From Ecdyonurus torrentis (Eukaryota; Arthropoda; Insecta; Ephemeroptera; Heptageniidae): DNA of 64,000 nt. Location: NCBI GenBank assembly GCA_949318235.1, contig OX439131.1:39981014-40045013 (forward strand), in the 5' to 3' direction. Of this stretch, positions 1 through 14,700 are shown piece after piece. Position 1 is the stretch's first letter, and each line of letters opens with the position of its first letter. A program made the position numbers and the translations under genes. The notes under the pieces were generated by a model. That model was not told where the DNA came from, made no database searches, and was given only the letters and a program-made list of their open reading frames with translations.

Positions 1-2273
1 AGAATTTTTGTAATACAATAAACGCCATCTGATTTAAATTCTTAAAATTAAATAATAATAATAATTTTTTTTAATCATATTATTTTTGAAAATTTAAGAA
101 ATAATAAATATATACATGTCCTCATTTAACAGTATTATATTTAAGCTAAAAAAGAGATATTGCGGTAAATTTGTTATTATTATTATTACACTTTTTTGCG
201 CAGTGGTACTTTGGGATAAGACAATTCCATTTTGTATGTAAAAAAAATTTAAAGGGTCAACTTCCATGATTTTTTTTAAATTTTACTCCCATAAGACCTC
301 ATGCTAATTTCAATAAATTTTCTCACCCTTGTTACGTGGCAACGAGTTCTGAAATTATTACCATAAGGTACTTTTTCCATTAATTTTTACAAGTCATCAA
401 AAAAATACATAGTCATATTTTTAATATCAAATAGAAACCTTTTTAATTGCAGCCCTTTTATCTATAGATATAATATATGTATATATAATGTATGTATTGA
501 AGTTATTTTAATTAAGAAAAAAATATATTTCTTTGAAACTGATAGCAAGTGTTGGTTTACTTTGTTACTCAGAGAATAAGTTTGTAATAAAGCTGCAGAT
601 GTGCTTACAGTTAGACTTAGATTTAAACACACATACACTACTATACAGAATAGTCAAGAGTTGATGCCTTTTAGTATTTAAACATGACACCCCCTCAAGC
701 CTTTTGTGGTTCACCCTTAACCACATTCAGACAACATAATCGAAATCTGAATTCAGATTATATACCAACCAAATACTTGTAATTCTCAACTGTGATTTAT
801 AGACTGTACCAAACTGGAGATTATATTATTTAGGATTATGATGATAAATTTGATTATTATTATTTAAATAATATTAGATACGTATTGTACATTTTCAATT
901 CTATTATATCTTTGTATGTTAATAATAATAATAAATGGTTTTTATTACGAGGCCAAAAAAGGCCCACTTACATGGTCCTCTGACTTACATGTTCTGGAAT
1001 TATAGTCAGAGTATTTCATTTTTACCAATGTTTATTATAAACCTTGCATTTTTACAATAAAAACATAAAACAGACATATATGAATATTAATCTAAAATAA
1101 GCAGACATTCTTAATACATAGCATTTATTTATTTCTTATTTACTTCTTATTGAATTTGTTTAGATAAAAAATATAAATATCCAAACTATGATAATAACAC
1201 GTCACACATAATATATAGTTTTTATAAAGGAAGATGCGAGTGACAACTAATCATTTTTTTTCCCTCTCTTTCATATAATGTGGGTGGATGGGCGTGGGTG
1301 GCCGTCTTTCTCTATCTCATTCTGCTTGTTATCTTTAGTTCAGGTAAAATAATTATGTTTCAAATTAGAGAATAACACTTTTAAAAATAATAATTTAATG
1401 ACCCCTTCACATATATTTGCATTGCACAATAAATGCAATTGCATGCAATGCTCATTAAATTGGAATAAATTTTTTTATGTTCAATCCGTACGATAATGAG
1501 GTTCGAATAAAAATTTAAATTATATTTTCTTCCTCCAGAAGGTAAATAATGTTAACGTTACGTGTATCATAAAATAAGTATCGTTTCGCTTAAATATTTG
1601 TAATATTAATTATTGTATACAAAATAAATATATTTGAAAAGACTTCATTTTCATTTTGACTGATATTTGTTAAATAATAATTTTGATTTAATTAAATTAA
1701 TCAATTTATTTCTCGTTGAATATATTTTATGTCTAATTAAGACTTATATGTCAAGTTATTTAAATAATTTAAATAATAACACGGCTTCGTGTATTTGAAA
1801 AAGTATTCAAATCACTTTATCAACTCTAATTTCTTAACTTTTATAAATAAATATTCTTTAATTAAAAAAAAAATTATTTAATTAAGCTATTGAATTCATA
1901 TAAAATTTAAATTTATTTCAATGAGAATGTCGATGAAAACCTACACAATTTTAGTGATATTTACTTTTGTGCTATTTAGTCGTCATGTTTTAATGAATTT
2001 AAAAACCTTTATAAAGGTCAAATGGTAAATCAACTGTTTTTATTAATTATACTCTCGAGAGACTCAACTTTTGTTAATTCAAATTTATTTCTCTCTTGTA
2101 TCCATACTTTACCAAATAAACTGTGAAAAGTGAGAAGTACCACCTACGTAAAAGCCATCTCAATTTGCACAAACATAAAGCACTATGTGTTTTCATTTTG
2201 AATAAAATTTAATGTAATTTTATTAGTTATGAAATCCATAAAACAAAACAAAAAATCATCAAACATGTAAAGG

Positions 2274-2304
<31 letters not shown>

Positions 2305-2673
2305 TTATATTCACTTGTGAAGTACAGAAAATTATGTGTATCGTTTCGTGTACAAAAAGTAGGGTTGGAATATCAAAAAGCTGCCGATCATTGTAAAATG
2401 AAACGTGATATGCATTCCAGCACTCTTTTACTTCTTCAAGCACTCTCTTGTGTAGCAACAAAAAAAAATTCCGCGTGCACGTAAACACTTTTTCTACTTT
2501 TTTTTTTTCTTTTGACTTTAAGGGTCAAAAATCTATCATAAAAAAACTATAACAAAAAGTATATTTTTTGAAAAAGGTTCAATATTTTTTTCAAATTGAA
2601 TAGAATAATGTAAGAAATCCTTTGTGCACAAAAATTGCGGGGTTAACAATGAAGAAGACCAAAAAAATATTTT

Positions 2674-2965
2674 AGGGGGTAACTTTATTTCATATTCTAA
2701 AAGTGGACATTGTCGTGAATCGATTGATATGTGAATTTCTAATTTTTTTTCAGTTCATAAAATATTTTTATTAACTTTTCAAAATAAAAAAATGACGTCA
2801 CGGTCGGTATTTTATGCATATCAGCATAAGAAAAATCTATTGCATCATTTCGCTCCTTACAAAAATTAATTTAAAATACTTAACGAACTGAAAAATTAAA
2901 AATTCACATAATCTATCGATTCAGAACGTTGTCCTCTTTTAGAATATGTAGTAAAATTAACTACT
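2674..2965. mobile_element. Foldback MITE, TTCATATTCTAAAAG family, copy 1
   Basis: The two ends are imperfect inverted repeats carrying TATTCTAAAAG followed by GGACA/GGACAACG. The interior has a second pair of inverted arms around TGACGTCA (2793-2800). A second copy with the same arm order lies at 55326-55602. No coding capacity, so it is read as a non-autonomous element. Ends are approximate. Confidence 0.6.
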
Positions 2966-3314
2966 ATTTTTTTTTTAGTTTTTCTTATTAAATAATGATA
3001 ATAATGTCGTATTAAAATAGAAATTATTATTTTGGAACATGCCAACATATCGCTTTATTCTTATTATGCTAAGGAAACTTATAAATATCCCACACCAAAT
3101 CTTTCATTTTTGACTAAGTATTGTTCTAAATATTTCAATATCAATAATTATAAGATGATAAGCGGATCAAAACATAGAGTATTTTTCCAATTCACAAATG
3201 ATTTTATAAGCTTCTTAAGTTTTATATAGGAAGTATCTTTCAAAAGGAAGTTTAAATTCATTAGAGACACGTAAACAAATAATTATATGATATTGATTGT
3301 TATATTATATTGTT

Positions 3315-3435
3315 AACCCCCGTAAGCTGCGACGCTAACTAACTAGTTAAACCGTAGTTAAGTTGTTATTTTGATTGTTGCAACAATTAAAAAAAGATAA
3401 CTAAGGTTTAACTAGAGGTTGCAGCTTACAGCCCT
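3315..3435. mobile_element. Short inverted-repeat element, CCCGTAAGCTGC family, copy 1
   Basis: About 120 bp, beginning CCCCGTAAGCTGCGAC and ending with the near inverse, GTTGCAGCTTACAGCCC. The inner parts GTTAAACCGTAGTTA and AAGGTTTAACTAGAGG are shared with a second copy at 37570-37682 in an intron of the Pvf-like gene. Non-coding and MITE-like. Confidence 0.6.
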
Positions 3436-3617
3436 TAGTCTCATTTTAGTATTTTAGCTCATTTTAAGTCACGATATTTACATTTAATGATCGATGTACT
3501 TCGTACATCCTGTTCACGTTATTTCTCTTATGTTTGGCAAGAGAGTATTAAACTTGTGTACATCTATTGTTAACTATAGTAAACAAATTACATGACTTTT
3601 CGTAAATATTTAAGTTT

Positions 3618-3778
3618 ATTCATTCATTCATTCATTCATTCATTCATTCATTCATTCATTCATTCATTCATTCATTCATTCATTCATTCATTCATTCATT
3701 CATTCATTCATTCATTCATTCATTCATTCATTCATTCATTCATTCATTCATTCATTCATTCATTCATTCATTCATTCA
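3618..3778. repeat. (CATT)n microsatellite, about 40 units
   Basis: An essentially uninterrupted CATT tetranucleotide array of about 160 bp. Because 4 is prime to 3 and the unit contains no stop, it stays open in every frame and yields a spurious serine-phenylalanine-isoleucine-histidine repeat frame. Confidence 0.95.
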
Positions 3779-6173
3779 ACAATGATTATTCAACAAACAG
3801 AAATTCATAGTAAATATATAATCCTAGTTCCTAGTTATCATACCGCCTGCACTTATAGGCAAAAAGTTGGACAGATCTGTTGTGCAGGTTGCATACACTC
3901 ATAAATTTGCAGGGGCTCTCGCAATTTTATTTTTATTATAAATTTAGTACAAGTAATAAACTTTTAATTTTTACATGAAAGTAAATATATACGTGTTCTT
4001 GGATAAGAATAAATATTCAGAAAGGGATAAGAGGACAAATGTTCATAAAGATTCATTAAAAGTTTTTTTAAGAGCCAATCTTTTGTCTACGGCTTTAAGC
4101 ATACAAGTAGTCAAACCTTGTGAAAGTTCTTGAATTGTTCACGGTTTTAAATAGAGAATATTATGCGTTCTGTTTTATAGAGATTTATACGAAGTTGTAA
4201 GGTCTTTTTATTACATGGTAATATTAACTATACGTAAGAGAAAGCTATCCAGTAGACTTAAAAAAAAAAGAAGGAAAAAAAAAAAAAAAAAAAAAAAGAG
4301 GAAAGCAGAAGAATTTATTCTAATTCGTATAAGCCTTTTGGGATTTAAAAGTAAAATTATTTTATGGTTATACGATTAAGAAATACTAAAGGGATTTTTT
4401 TTTCTCTACCACTTTACAAATATTTTAAATCGCAGACAGAAGTTTATTTTTAATAATTTGAAATATTCATTGAAAAATAATAATGTAAAATATAATTTTT
4501 ATTCCAAAGTTCTACCAGAAAAAAATATTTTTATATTTTATAGAATTTTAATTTGTTCTTTAATTTATATTATAAAGTATTTTGCTTGCAGAGAATAAAC
4601 TTTACTAAAGGAATTTTTTTAAATTTCATCGCGTTTAAATTAATATAGTTTTGTGCTATAATGACATTATTTAATAATAATATTTAAATATTAAAATTTG
4701 TCATAAATACATCTATCAATTAATATTTTTTATTATTCTTAGAACAAAAGTATACGTATTTAAAATTTTAAGTGGTAATGTACAATTAAAACTAAATTAT
4801 TAAAAAAAATTGGATTGAACTTGAAGAATTTATTGATCTAAAAATTTATAATATACACGTATACGTATACGTATACGTATATATATTAAGCATTTTTGGT
4901 AACTATAATAATAAGTTAAAATAAATGCTAACTTTGCTAAAGATGAAAATTTCTAGTGTAAAGTTAATAGATAGTGACACTTGAGATGATGCATATAATA
5001 AGGTAACGTGGGAGTAGCTACTATTTTCCTCTTTCCTTCCACTTACAGTCTGTATTATTATAAAGAGTGTGAGTGTTTTTTTTTTCACTTGTTTTACTGT
5101 GATAGCGAACTCATAAAATAAGGTTAACTGCAAGAAAGGGCAAAAGGCGTTTCGTCTCACAAGGGAAACTTGCAGATTTATGCCGAGTATTAAACGCTGC
5201 GACTGCTTGCACGTCATGAATAAGTAGCTCGGAAAGAGAGGGGGAAGGGAGGGGGGAAGGAGTTAAAAATAATATATGTGGGTATAATAAGTGTGCAGCA
5301 AAAGCTTTAATACTTTAACATTAAACACGCGATCGAACAATGCAAGTATAATTTTCTATATACATAATTAATGATATTATATTGCATTTTGTTCTTATTT
5401 TCTCATAAAAAAAATATATATATAATATATGAAAACTATTGTAAAATTTTGATTTATGACTTTTAAGCACGTCGAGGTATATTTAAGACGTATTATGATG
5501 CATCTTAATGTGGAGATTTGTTTTCTTTAATTTTATTATTGTTATTATTTAAACACGCCTTTCCCATTTCTATAGGTTTTCTTTATGTAAATATTATATC
5601 ACGTACATTTTATTTATTATTATTCGTATAATGTCCCGATTGTAACTATACAATATTTATAATGACACTATATAATGAACTATATAATAAACGTTCTCTC
5701 TACTTGATAATCCATTTCACACAACTTTAATGCATTTTTCTAAGTAATATTGTATCAGAGCGGTCACAATTCTGTAATTCTGCGTATCAGAATAATACAC
5801 GCGCAGCATTTTTTTCCCGGTAATTTTATTTTATATAAAAAATAATAATAATAATAAACTTTTTATATCCAATAGGAATTTGAATTGTAAGCATTTTTCT
5901 TTTCAAAAAAAAAAAAAAAAAAAAAATGATAAAATAATATAAGCATAAAAACATACAGCTCCAGTATATTTTACAAAAATATACCTTATAAAAGCAACCG
6001 CGCGCGCAGGCTTGCTTGCTTATGTAGTATACCTTATTCATATTTTGCAAAAAGAGGTAAAAAAAAAAGTTGCGAAAGCAAGAGCACACACACCGCGTCG
6101 CAAAGAGAAAATATATAGGAATTTCTGATAAGCAAACCAGATCACGAATCTGGTTGGCTAGATGAAGGAACAC

Positions 6174-6207
<34 letters not shown>

Positions 6208-6489
6208 AGCGATATGATATTATTCTCTTATTGATATTCTACATGCGATCACTAGTAATACGATATCTTATATGCTCATACATATACTAACTACGTCCAT
6301 ATAATATTATTTGGTCAAGTCAAAGGAAAAGTCATACATATTTCATTATATGTGTTACATTTTCCAACATCGAAAATTTGTAAATGATTTTCTAACTTAA
6401 ATATACAACAATAACATACAAAATTGTCATACATTATGCTATCATCATTATACGAAAATTTTAAAGTTTTAATAATAATTTATAAATTT

Positions 6490-7250
6490 GCATGAAAATG
6501 ATATGAGAAAACCAGCAAGGACTTTACCATAGTGAAAAATGTCCAATAGTTTGGTGAAAATCCTGCTAGCACAGAGATGAAAAACTCAGAAAAACTAACA
6601 CTTATTGCATAGCTTTCGGCACACTGAACTCAAAGAGAAATGGAGTGTAGTGTTTTGTCTTTATCAGTCCTTATATACATATATGAAGCATGATTGATCA
6701 TAAATTGAAATAATGATCTTAACGAAATAAGTTGTTTATATATTAACAAAATTAAACAAGAGAATTAAAAAAAAAAAAAGGCACCAAAATTTTAATTATT
6801 ATATTATGTATATATGATTTATCTTACATTAACTGATATACGTGTGCCATTTTGTGCCTTGCAATTTCAATGTCATATATTATTTCCTACTTTTTCTATT
6901 CATTAGAAACTATTGCATTTGAAGTTCAATAACTTCCTTCGCTGTCTTGACAATCCCCAACTACCATCACAATACCTATATAAAACACAGTTTAACACCA
7001 GCATTGCCATCATTCATAGCTTCTCTCCTAGTCGGTATGGATAGAAGAATGCACACATACATATTCCATTTTCTCTGAGAGTTTAGTGCCAAAAGCTACT
7101 TGATATGCGTTATTATTATTATTATTATTAATTTTTTTATACGTCAAACTTTAGAACTCTCTTTACTATGGTAAGGCCCTTGCTGATTTCCTCTATTCCT
7201 GTCTTGTATATCATCAACCTAACCGTGATGGTTTATTTTCCTTAATTTTG
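6490..7250. mobile_element. Inverted-repeat element, CCAGCAAGGGCCTTACC family
   Basis: The left arm near 6500 has AACCAGCAAGGACTTTACCATAGTG-like sequence, then TTGGTGAAAATCCTGCTAGCACAGAG. The right arm near 7155-7245 has the inverse, ACTATGGTAAGGCCCTTGCTG, followed by CTAACCGTGATGGTTTATTTTCC. At least five further copies or half-copies occur in the window. Interior is about 550 bp and non-coding. Borders are approximate. Confidence 0.6.
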
Positions 7251-7871
7251 CATATTATGAAACCTAATCGTATTCATTTTGTCTAATTCATAAACTTAGA
7301 AACAAAAATTATAAACTTTTCTATGTTTCTCTGCTTTTTTTGTAACGTTTTAGCATTAAAAATGAAACAAGTAAAACTAAAATGTCAGACAATTTTATTC
7401 AGGTATCATTTGCATTTAAATCATACAAGCTTAATGTATTTACAATTGATAAATACTGAACCCAATTATAACACAAAACTAAAAGACATAATATAAAATA
7501 AAATAAATGTTAGCCTACTAATAATGAGATACACACAAAAGTTATTATTATTACAAATTTTCACAATAAAAATATGAAATGAAACCAGAAATTAATACAG
7601 TATCTAAATTCAAAAATATAGATTGTAATGAAAAGTAATTTAAAAAATAAACCACGGATAAATGAACAGTAACAAAGGATTTTTTAATTAAAATAAAATT
7701 AATGTGACCATATTTTTATGATACAAAATATGTATGTAAATTTTTGTTTCGATGATTTTTAGTTACTGTACCTATACAATCATATTACTTATGCTTAACT
7801 TAACTTTAAAAAACACATTTATAATTTATAATACAATTACTTTGAAAGTAGTCAGCCACAATGCAGTGGGC

Positions 7872-10800
7872 TTAACGTCTGTAACGATAACGCTTGAAGT
7901 GGAACCAAAGTTGGAAAATATTATTATGGAATTGACAACGAAATCCTCGCTTATATGAATACTCCCACTCTCTATTGACAATCTTGAAGGCTATGTCTTC
8001 ATATGGAGGACCAGCATGAAAACGTAAGACAGCAAAATCTCTATTATCCTTGCAAGGAGTCTGAAATCATACAAAATAACATAGCTATTTTAAATAAATA
8101 TATATTTACTTCATAAGAAACAAATCTATGTCATAAAATTATAATAAGTTATTACAGACATTGTAATACTGTACTACAATGATAATGGAATAGAGAAAAT
8201 TAAAAAACCCATGGCAATGATAGCAAACCAGTGTTTCTAAACAGAGTGAATAGTGATAATACAAAGATTTGATAGAAAAACACAGAGATAGGTTAGGAAA
8301 ATTGAGGAATGTGAGAGAAAAATGGCTCACACTGACAGGGTTGCCGTAGTAGAGAAAAATGTCTAACCCAGGCCGAAGAGATTTTATTTGCATTATGTAC
8401 AGTTTCAGACAAATGAAAGGTAGCCATTTAAACTTGCTGCTTTTTTGCTCTCCTCAAGCTTATGTGAAAACTATATTATTATGTCATATTCTCGTGCATC
8501 ACGAGGCATGTTTGGCTTGCGGGCTATAGCAGCTTACCTGATAGATAACGCAACACCTGAGTACGCATCAAAACAAGAGAATATGACACAACAATACCGT
8601 TTTCACATAAAAATTGAGGCGCACAAAATAGCAATATGTTTAAATGGTTATCTTTTATATGTCTGAAACTGTACTAGTCACTCATTATTAGACAGTGAAT
8701 AGTGAATTGTAATTAAATAAAAATAGTTCTACTATTATAACATTTCCTTAATATCTTCTGTAATTGCAAAGTCAATACTATTGATTCAATTCTTCAATAA
8801 AGCCATTAAAGCTTGATTATTTGATACAGTACATACAAAAAGTATGGTTGATTTTTTATTAGTTACAGTACTTACAGTAATTGTAATATGTTAAAAAGTT
8901 ATTTTTAATATAAAATAGTAGGTAGAAATTACAACACATTGAATTAAAAATTAATAAAATCCTGATAATTTATATGTAGTGAGTTGGGACTTGGGACCTA
9001 CTATTTACTATATAAATTAGAGAATATTTTTTAATATGTTTAATTTAACTTGCTCTAATTTCTACCTACTGTTTCTTATTTAAAATCTAACCATTATTAA
9101 AAATTATCCATAAAATTATTTAAAATAATTTTACATTATATAGGCCTATGCTAATGCTACTAACAAAAATTGTAATTGATTGTAATGTTAAACAGTTGGG
9201 TTAAATTGAGAGGTTGTTTGCTTGATTTCACCCAATAAAAGCTGTTGATTATTATTATTAAAAATAAATTAGCATAATATATAACAACTGCAATTGATTT
9301 CTTTCTAATTTACTAGAATAATACTCTTCTTAAAATACTTTTTCTCTATCTTATGCAAGGCGTCACTCAGTAACAGCTCAATCTTTCATTCATCAAACCT
9401 ATCTAGATGAGATTTTCTATCAAACCTTTTCGGTTGATCAACTATCAAAAAGTCAACTTTTCCTTCTGTTACTATCTACACAATATCTACTTACCAGGAA
9501 GTACTCTGGAGTGGCATTCTTATCAATAAGATCAGGATAGAAAATATTGAATTTGTAACCCTGTACAATCTTAGGGGGAGGATTATCCATATCGTAGTGA
9601 GTTTGGTTATATTTGTTCCATTCAAAACCAGTGTGGACTCTGTGAAAAAGTAATACAAAATAAGTGATGTGGTTAGGAACTAAGAATAAAATACACCTAG
9701 ACTTGATACATAAAGAACGACTGTAGTCAAAACTACATTTCGTTTTTCATTGATGAATCATGAGGTGCAACCATCATACATACATTCTTAAACTCCTCTG
9801 TAGCCTGACAAAAGTAGCAATTTCTATTGTATTTTGGAATTATGGGGGCTAATGATTGGTTATGCCATAAAATGTGCATGTTTGATGGTCACACCTTATG
9901 TTTAATCAGCTTGTTTTACGTAAAATATCTCTACAATATTATTTTTCTTAAATGTTTAACGGTAAAATTTGCAAAATTACGCAAATAAACCATTATGGTT
10001 AGGTTGATAATAGAAAAGGATATAGGGAACTAGGAAGGGCCTTACCATAGTGGAGTGAGTGCCATAGGTTGGTGAATATCTTGCAAGCACAGAGATAAAA
10101 GGCTTTTTTTTTTTTTTTTTTTTTTTGTGCTAGCAAAATTTTTACCAAACTATGGGACTCTCTTCACTATGTTAAGGCCTTTGCTGGTTTTCTGTATGGG
10201 TAAAATTTCAATTAAAAAAAATAATTATGTTGATGTTGAATTATGTCAAATGCTGCCCCCCCCCCCTAATTAAAATACTTTTATTATTATTATGCTTAAG
10301 AATTTCTACAAAATTTTGGCCCCAGTTGTTCCATGTAGTACAACAATCCATTTAAGTTGATAGGCACTAATTGTCATATTTTAATATCAACACCAATTGC
10401 TATTACTGACTTTTCTTGTTGATCTTACCTGTTGAAGTATCTTGGTTTGCGAGGTCTGTACTTGTCAGACCAGAAGTATACTTTGTTCTCAAGTACAGAT
10501 TCCACGGAGAACTCAGCCTCATCGCCCATCATGCCTTTCCGGGCCTCTCTCTGCAATGCTTGCTCTTCTGCAGTAATTACATTCTAAACAAAAATCAAAA
10601 TTAGTACTTGGATAGAGAAATTTAACTGCAACATAATTTTTTGAGTACGTATTATGTAATAAATTTTTGTTCAATTTTTTGTTTACCTGGTGTCTTAAAT
10701 TTACTAGGATTTTCAATCTCATAATAAAATTCTTTAATTAATATGTACTGTATTATTACAGGTACATTTCTTAATATAATATCTCCATGATACATGGAAC

Positions 10801-11688
10801 ACGTACAACATAAAATACATGCAATTCTATACATAAGCATCATTGCAGATTGGATAAGACTTGACAGAATGAATGTTACTTGATGTAATATTGACAGGTA
10901 AACTCTTGATTTTGTGAAATCGCAAGGGACCCAAAAAATAGCCATTTTACAAAATTGAGAGCTTTAACATTGCTTATATTAAAGTCTGTTGCAGACTCAC
11001 AACATTGAGAAATTCACAGAATTGAACTAGACAAAATCGAGAGTTTACTGTATTTTGTAACTTATATCTACATATTGTACAGTTTCTAACCTGATTTCTC
11101 AATTTTCATTGACTTACCTCCACTCTAGCACCAAGTCCAAGCACCTGCATACGTGTATACTTGAGTCTTTGCTCATCATCTTCCTCGCTCGTCACAAAAG
11201 TACCAGGTTCCAACTGATTGTTGGTCTGGTACTTTGGACTGTAGCCTCCACTCTCATAGTCAGCAAAACTCTCAGTAAGGAGTAATGTTTCTTCTTCAAC
11301 TTGCTCTCTGTAACATTTAAAATAAGGTATAATAAGTGGTTAATGTTATTTACAAGTGTTCATTACAAGACTGAATGAAACTTACTTGTCTGGTTCCTCT
11401 TGTTGATCTTCTTCTTGGTCTTCATCAGCTTCTTGTTTAGAAGGTCCAGCCTCATCATCTTGTACTCCTTGCTGTGCTTTCAACATCTGCAGCTTCTTGT
11501 GCAGGTTTTCTTGGTGACGATCACGAAGACGTGCTCTTGCCATGTGAGCTGAATTTGTACATAAAAAAATTGCATCAGCACAAAAGAAAAATGGTTAAAC
11601 AATTGTTTGAAAATTGTTTTGGAAAAACTATCTTATTTCATTTTCCTACTTTTTCATTTTTAAACTAAAATCTACTGTACTGATATGT

Positions 11689-11737
<49 letters not shown>

Positions 11738-14700
11738 GACCTTGTGATACTTGATAAATACAATACAGATATATTTGAAAAATTGGGTAATGGAAAATAG
11801 GGATTTGTAGCTGACAGTAGAGACAGACAATAAACAAAGTAGACATTACTGTAGTAAAAGACAATGAAGCAAACAAAAGAACAATTTTCAGTCATAAATG
11901 CATACCTTTAAGTTGTGAGAGGAGTGACTCCCAGTATCCAATATCCACTCCTTCAGCCTTGGCAGAGATTGTGTTTTCTATCTGGGTCTGAAGTGCTTCC
12001 AACTGGGCTGCAGTCTTGCCTTTGAACACTGAGGCAACATCTTTGGCCACAGACTGGTGAATACCCTCTCTTCTACCCACAGCTAAAACAAAAACAAAAA
12101 ACAAGTTTAAGATTATGGAGTTTAAGCTATGAACGATTTTTTTTATCACTCTTTTAATTCCAATGAATTTGACAATACGTATCATATGTTTTAGGCAGCA
12201 CATATACTCTACTAAAAGTTTGCAGACAAAATAATAATAATAATAAGCCTTTTTTGTTTACCGTATATCTTTTGTACATGGTTGTCAAATATCTTGGCAC
12301 TGTTATTTTAAAGTAATATGTGAAAAGGATAGAAACTTCACATTTGCTGCACAAACCCCTTTACATTAAATAAATTTCAAAAATAAAATAACGCCATGCA
12401 ATAATAATTCATTATTAAAAATTCAGGGCATGTTGCAATAAAGATATTATATTTATTTATTCATTTAAATAAAAATTGCATATGTACCTGCTTCATATTC
12501 GCTTTGCTTGTCCAATTTCCTCAACTTATGTAGCTCGTCCTCCACAATTACAGTGATGTCACTCCAGTAGTCCAAGTTCTTGCCTCGTTCTAACTCTTTG
12601 TACACTTTGATATCCTCAATAAGATCCTCTAAATCCTTGATAGTCAATCCATTGAGATATGTGTATGGCTCATGCATCTCTACTGCATCGACTTCTTCTT
12701 CTGCACTGATATATTTGGCAAGCAAGTCAATAGGTTTTGCTGTAAAAATAAAAACAAATAATAATAATCATGACATTACGTAAATTCAAGGAGAGAAAAA
12801 AAATGCGGTTAGGATCAATAATAAAGAAAAGGATAAAGATACCAGCAAGGGCCTTACCACAGAAGAAATTCTATGGAGAGGTCTGACAGGGGCATAGTTA
12901 TAGTTATAAATGTTTATATAACTAAGAGCTTTTGTAATATTTTAATGACATTACCAATCATAATCAGCTATAAACTGTTATAATTATAACTCTATTCCAT
13001 GTGACACCTTATCCTCTCCATAGAACTTCTACTGCGTGTTAAAGGCGTAGAACACCTTAAACAAAAAAGTTGTGTAATATCCTAACAAACCTGAAAATCA
13101 ACGTTGCTTTGTCCGGAGTCATTGATTTCTAATCTATTTTCCATTCACAAAGTGGCACAAGTGGTCAATGGCGTCACAGCTCGCCTGGTCCGCGTGAGCA
13201 TAAAACAAGTGAGCTGTGACGTCAATGACCGCTCGCGCCATTTTGTGAATGGAAAATAAATTAGAAATCAATGACTCCGGATAAATCAACATTGATTTTC
13301 AGGTTTGTTAGGATATTACACAACTTTTTGGTTCAAGATGTTCTACAACTTTAAGGCCCTTGCTGGCACGTCTACACTTTTCTTTAGTATTAATCATGAC
13401 ATTGCAATCAAGAATTCAATTAAAATTATATTACCTCTCCCATCTTGAATACGAATACAAGATCGAAGTCTCGCTTGTTCAAGGTGAAATTGATCTTCTT
13501 GTCTCTCCCACTCTTGAAACTGAGCAGCCTCTTTTTGTCTTTGTAGAAGTGCCATTTCTTCTTCTCTTTGTTGACGTTCAAGCTCTCTTTCAAGTCGACG
13601 CTTCTTTACCTAAAATCACAAAAATAATTTCATATATTAAATTGTTAATAAATACTGTACCTAATAAACTTTTAAAATGTATATCGATGCTTTGCGTCAA
13701 AAGCGAGCATCTACACTTTCCAGATTTCCGGCAAAACGACTATCTACACTTTCTACCGCCGAGCATCTGCAATGTTAAGCTTATGGCCGGTAGTCGAGTT
13801 ACAGCACAGCTCGGAAAGTGCAGATAGTCGTTTGGTCGGAAATCTGGAAAGTGTAGATGCTCGCTTTTGACACGGAGGCATCGATATCAAATTGAAGAAA
13901 TATAAGCTTGATATGCAAATAATCTAGAACAATTACATTTGTTTTATTTTCGAATGATTAGAATTGAATAAATAAATTTATAGCCAGTTCAGTAGTAGTG
14001 TGCTTCCACAGTATATTATATGGTAGGTTATCTCCTATACTGAGAATGTCACATCAAATGCTTGGCCGTAATTGCGACTGGGTGAAGACTGCAGAACTAG
14101 ACGTGTAACGTTACTTCAAATGGGGGCTTCTAGTTCTGCAGTCTTCACCCAGTCGCAATGACGGCCAAGCATTTGATCTGACATTCTCAGTATAGGAGAT
14201 AATCTACTGTATAGCTCCTGTGGTGTGCTTCAAAACAAACCTTTTCAAGTTCCCTCCTATTTTCTTCTTGTTTCTGTCTATTTCTGACGTCCAACTCTTC
14301 TCTGCTAGCATTTGTCAAGCCTTCTTTATCTAATTTTTTAGACCAAACAAATGTAGAAAGAAGATTTGCATCTCCAAAAGGATTATCATTGTTGGTATAA
14401 TGAAGATAGTCATTATCCCAGCCCATTCTTTCTTTGCGTTTTCTCTCTTTAGCTTCTTTTTTTAATAACCTTCTGAAACGTTTTTCTTCTGGAGTTTCTG
14501 TTGCTTTTAACATTTCTTTTTGAGAGCGCTTTTCTTCAACTGATTTTTTTCTCTGTTCTTCTAGGCGACGCATTAACTTCTGAGATCCAGATGATGAGCT
14601 TGCCGAGCTCGAACTACTGTAAGGAACAAATATAAAACTGATCACAATTTGAACTATTTATGTACGGTACAGGTCTGGCCAATAGTTCCCGAACGATTTG

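Larger units (their letters stand above)
1..7871. other. AT-rich gene-free left flank
   Basis: I see no convincing coding exon in this stretch on either strand. Open frames here are short, low-complexity, and lack family resemblance or paired splice sites. It holds poly(A)/(T) runs (for example near 2277-2300, 4261-4300, 5907-5926, 6176-6203), ATT triplet runs, and the separate inverted-repeat elements and CATT microsatellite listed below. An AATAAA on the minus strand near 7394-7399 is a candidate poly(A) signal for the CACTIN gene to the right. Confidence 0.6.

Noticed and set aside
3592..3810. Open frame with Ser-Phe-Ile-His repeats
   Set aside because: It is the CATT microsatellite read through; the unit lacks stops in any frame.
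4903..5217. 104-aa minus-strand frame as a coding exon
   Set aside because: No recognisable domain, no paired splice sites and low complexity in the second half.
8445..8666. 73-aa frame containing SRASRG and a similar one at 29123-29332
   Set aside because: Both are the same stretch of a TA-flanked MITE. Similarity comes from element copies, and the frame is not flanked by gene signals.
13360..13827. 155-aa plus-strand frame
   Set aside because: Antisense to a CACTIN exon and extends into a hairpin element; no family match.
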